Assembly: GCA_003209225.1 (NCBI GenBank)
Contig: QCRZ01000011.1
Location: forward strand, 1 to 33,359
DNA length: 33,359 nucleotides
Direction of reading: 5' to 3'
Origin: Pelagibacteraceae bacterium AG-464-B04
GTDB lineage: Bacteria; Pseudomonadota; Alphaproteobacteria; Pelagibacterales; Pelagibacteraceae
Under the pieces are notes generated by a model that worked only from the letters and a program-made list of their open reading frames with translations, ran no database searches and was not told the DNA's origin. Positions 33,039 through 33,359 of this stretch are shown here, piece by piece; the stretch's first letter is position 1, and each line of letters starts with the position of its first letter. A program made the translations under genes and the position numbers.

Positions 33039-33359
33039 TGTCAGTTTTATTGATAGCAGAACATGATAATTTAAAATTAAAAGCTTTTACATTAAATGCA
33101 ATTAATGCCGCTTCAAAAATAGATTCCGATATTCATATTTTGGTTGCAGGAAATAGTTGTGAAAAGGTTGTCAAAGAATCTGCCTGTATTCCAAAAATTA
33201 AAAAAGTTTTACATTCAGATTCTTTAATTTACGAGAATCATTTAGCTGAAAATTTAACACCCCTAATAGTTAAATTAGCAGAAGGATATACTCACATAAT
33301 TAGTTCTGCTAACACATTTGGAAAAAATTTAATGCCAAGAGTTGCGGCTTTACTAGACA
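33038..33359 (+). CDS. etfA: Electron transfer flavoprotein alpha subunit, 3' end cut by window edge
   Basis: This frame is not in the ORF track because it runs off the window. It starts at the ATG overlapping the etfB stop and is open for 107 codons to the edge. The translation begins [28 protein letters not shown] and continues with IHILVAGNSCEKVVKESACIPKIKKVLHSDS, the N-terminal domain of EtfA. About one third of the expected length (around 320 aa) is present. An ETF-quinone oxidoreductase gene is not within the window. Confidence 0.93.
   Translation, partial: MSVLLIAEHDNLKLKAFTLNAINAASKIDSDIHILVAGNSCEKVVKESACIPKIKKVLHSDSLIYENHLAENLTPLIVKLAEGYTHIISSANTFGKNLMPRVAALLD

Overview
The window is about 33 kb of very AT-rich, tightly packed DNA. 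Genes are often 0-8 nt apart or overlapping, and convergent genes abut with 0-6 nt between them. The content (heterotetrameric sarcosine oxidase, bhmt, dimethylglycine dehydrogenases, an X-W-V glycine betaine-type ABC transporter, pseudoazurin, DUF2805, a DUF6111-like protein) points to a streamlined marine alphaproteobacterium of the SAR11/Pelagibacterales type. That assignment is inferred from composition and gene families; no rRNA or other marker gene is present. I found no tRNA, rRNA, CRISPR array, insertion sequence or phage gene.

Region 1 (1-15742) is mainly a glycine betaine uptake and stepwise demethylation island: soxB (cut by the left edge), soxD, soxA, soxG, a lone convergent SAM methyltransferase, bhmt, a dimethylglycine dehydrogenase, then binding protein, permease and ATPase of a ProU/OpuA/Tmo-type transporter. 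Together they can import betaine and convert it through dimethylglycine and sarcosine to glycine, passing methyl groups to homocysteine and tetrahydrofolate. The transporter genes run directly into a trio of little-understood genes: an M19-dipeptidase-like protein lacking several canonical metal ligands, a 556-aa protein I do not recognise, and a DUF3726-like protein.

Region 2 (15743-20841) is housekeeping or mixed. It holds a periplasmic pseudoazurin with a striking repeat-rich promoter, a minus-strand typA-yczE-DUF2805 operon, an aldehyde dehydrogenase, and a small DUF2061 membrane protein.

Region 3 (20990-28512) is the most interesting part. A five-gene minus-strand operon encodes a Rieske oxygenase of the quaternary-ammonium type, a DddP/creatinase-like M24 enzyme, an Fe(II)/2-oxoglutarate oxygenase, a class II aldolase/adducin-fold protein and an FrhB-type iron-sulfur flavoprotein. 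It is divergent from a MetF-like plus GcvT/demethylase-like pair on the plus strand. The shared 88-bp promoter contains a perfect 13-bp inverted repeat that overlaps the Rieske start codon. I read this as a catabolic pathway for an unidentified methylated osmolyte or N-methyl compound, with the methyl group handed to tetrahydrofolate.

Region 4 (28532-33359) has a Yip1-like membrane protein, a small exported protein, a DUF6111-like membrane protein, then a second dimethylglycine/sarcosine dehydrogenase followed directly by etfB and etfA (cut by the right edge). That arrangement gives the methylamine dehydrogenases an electron outlet.
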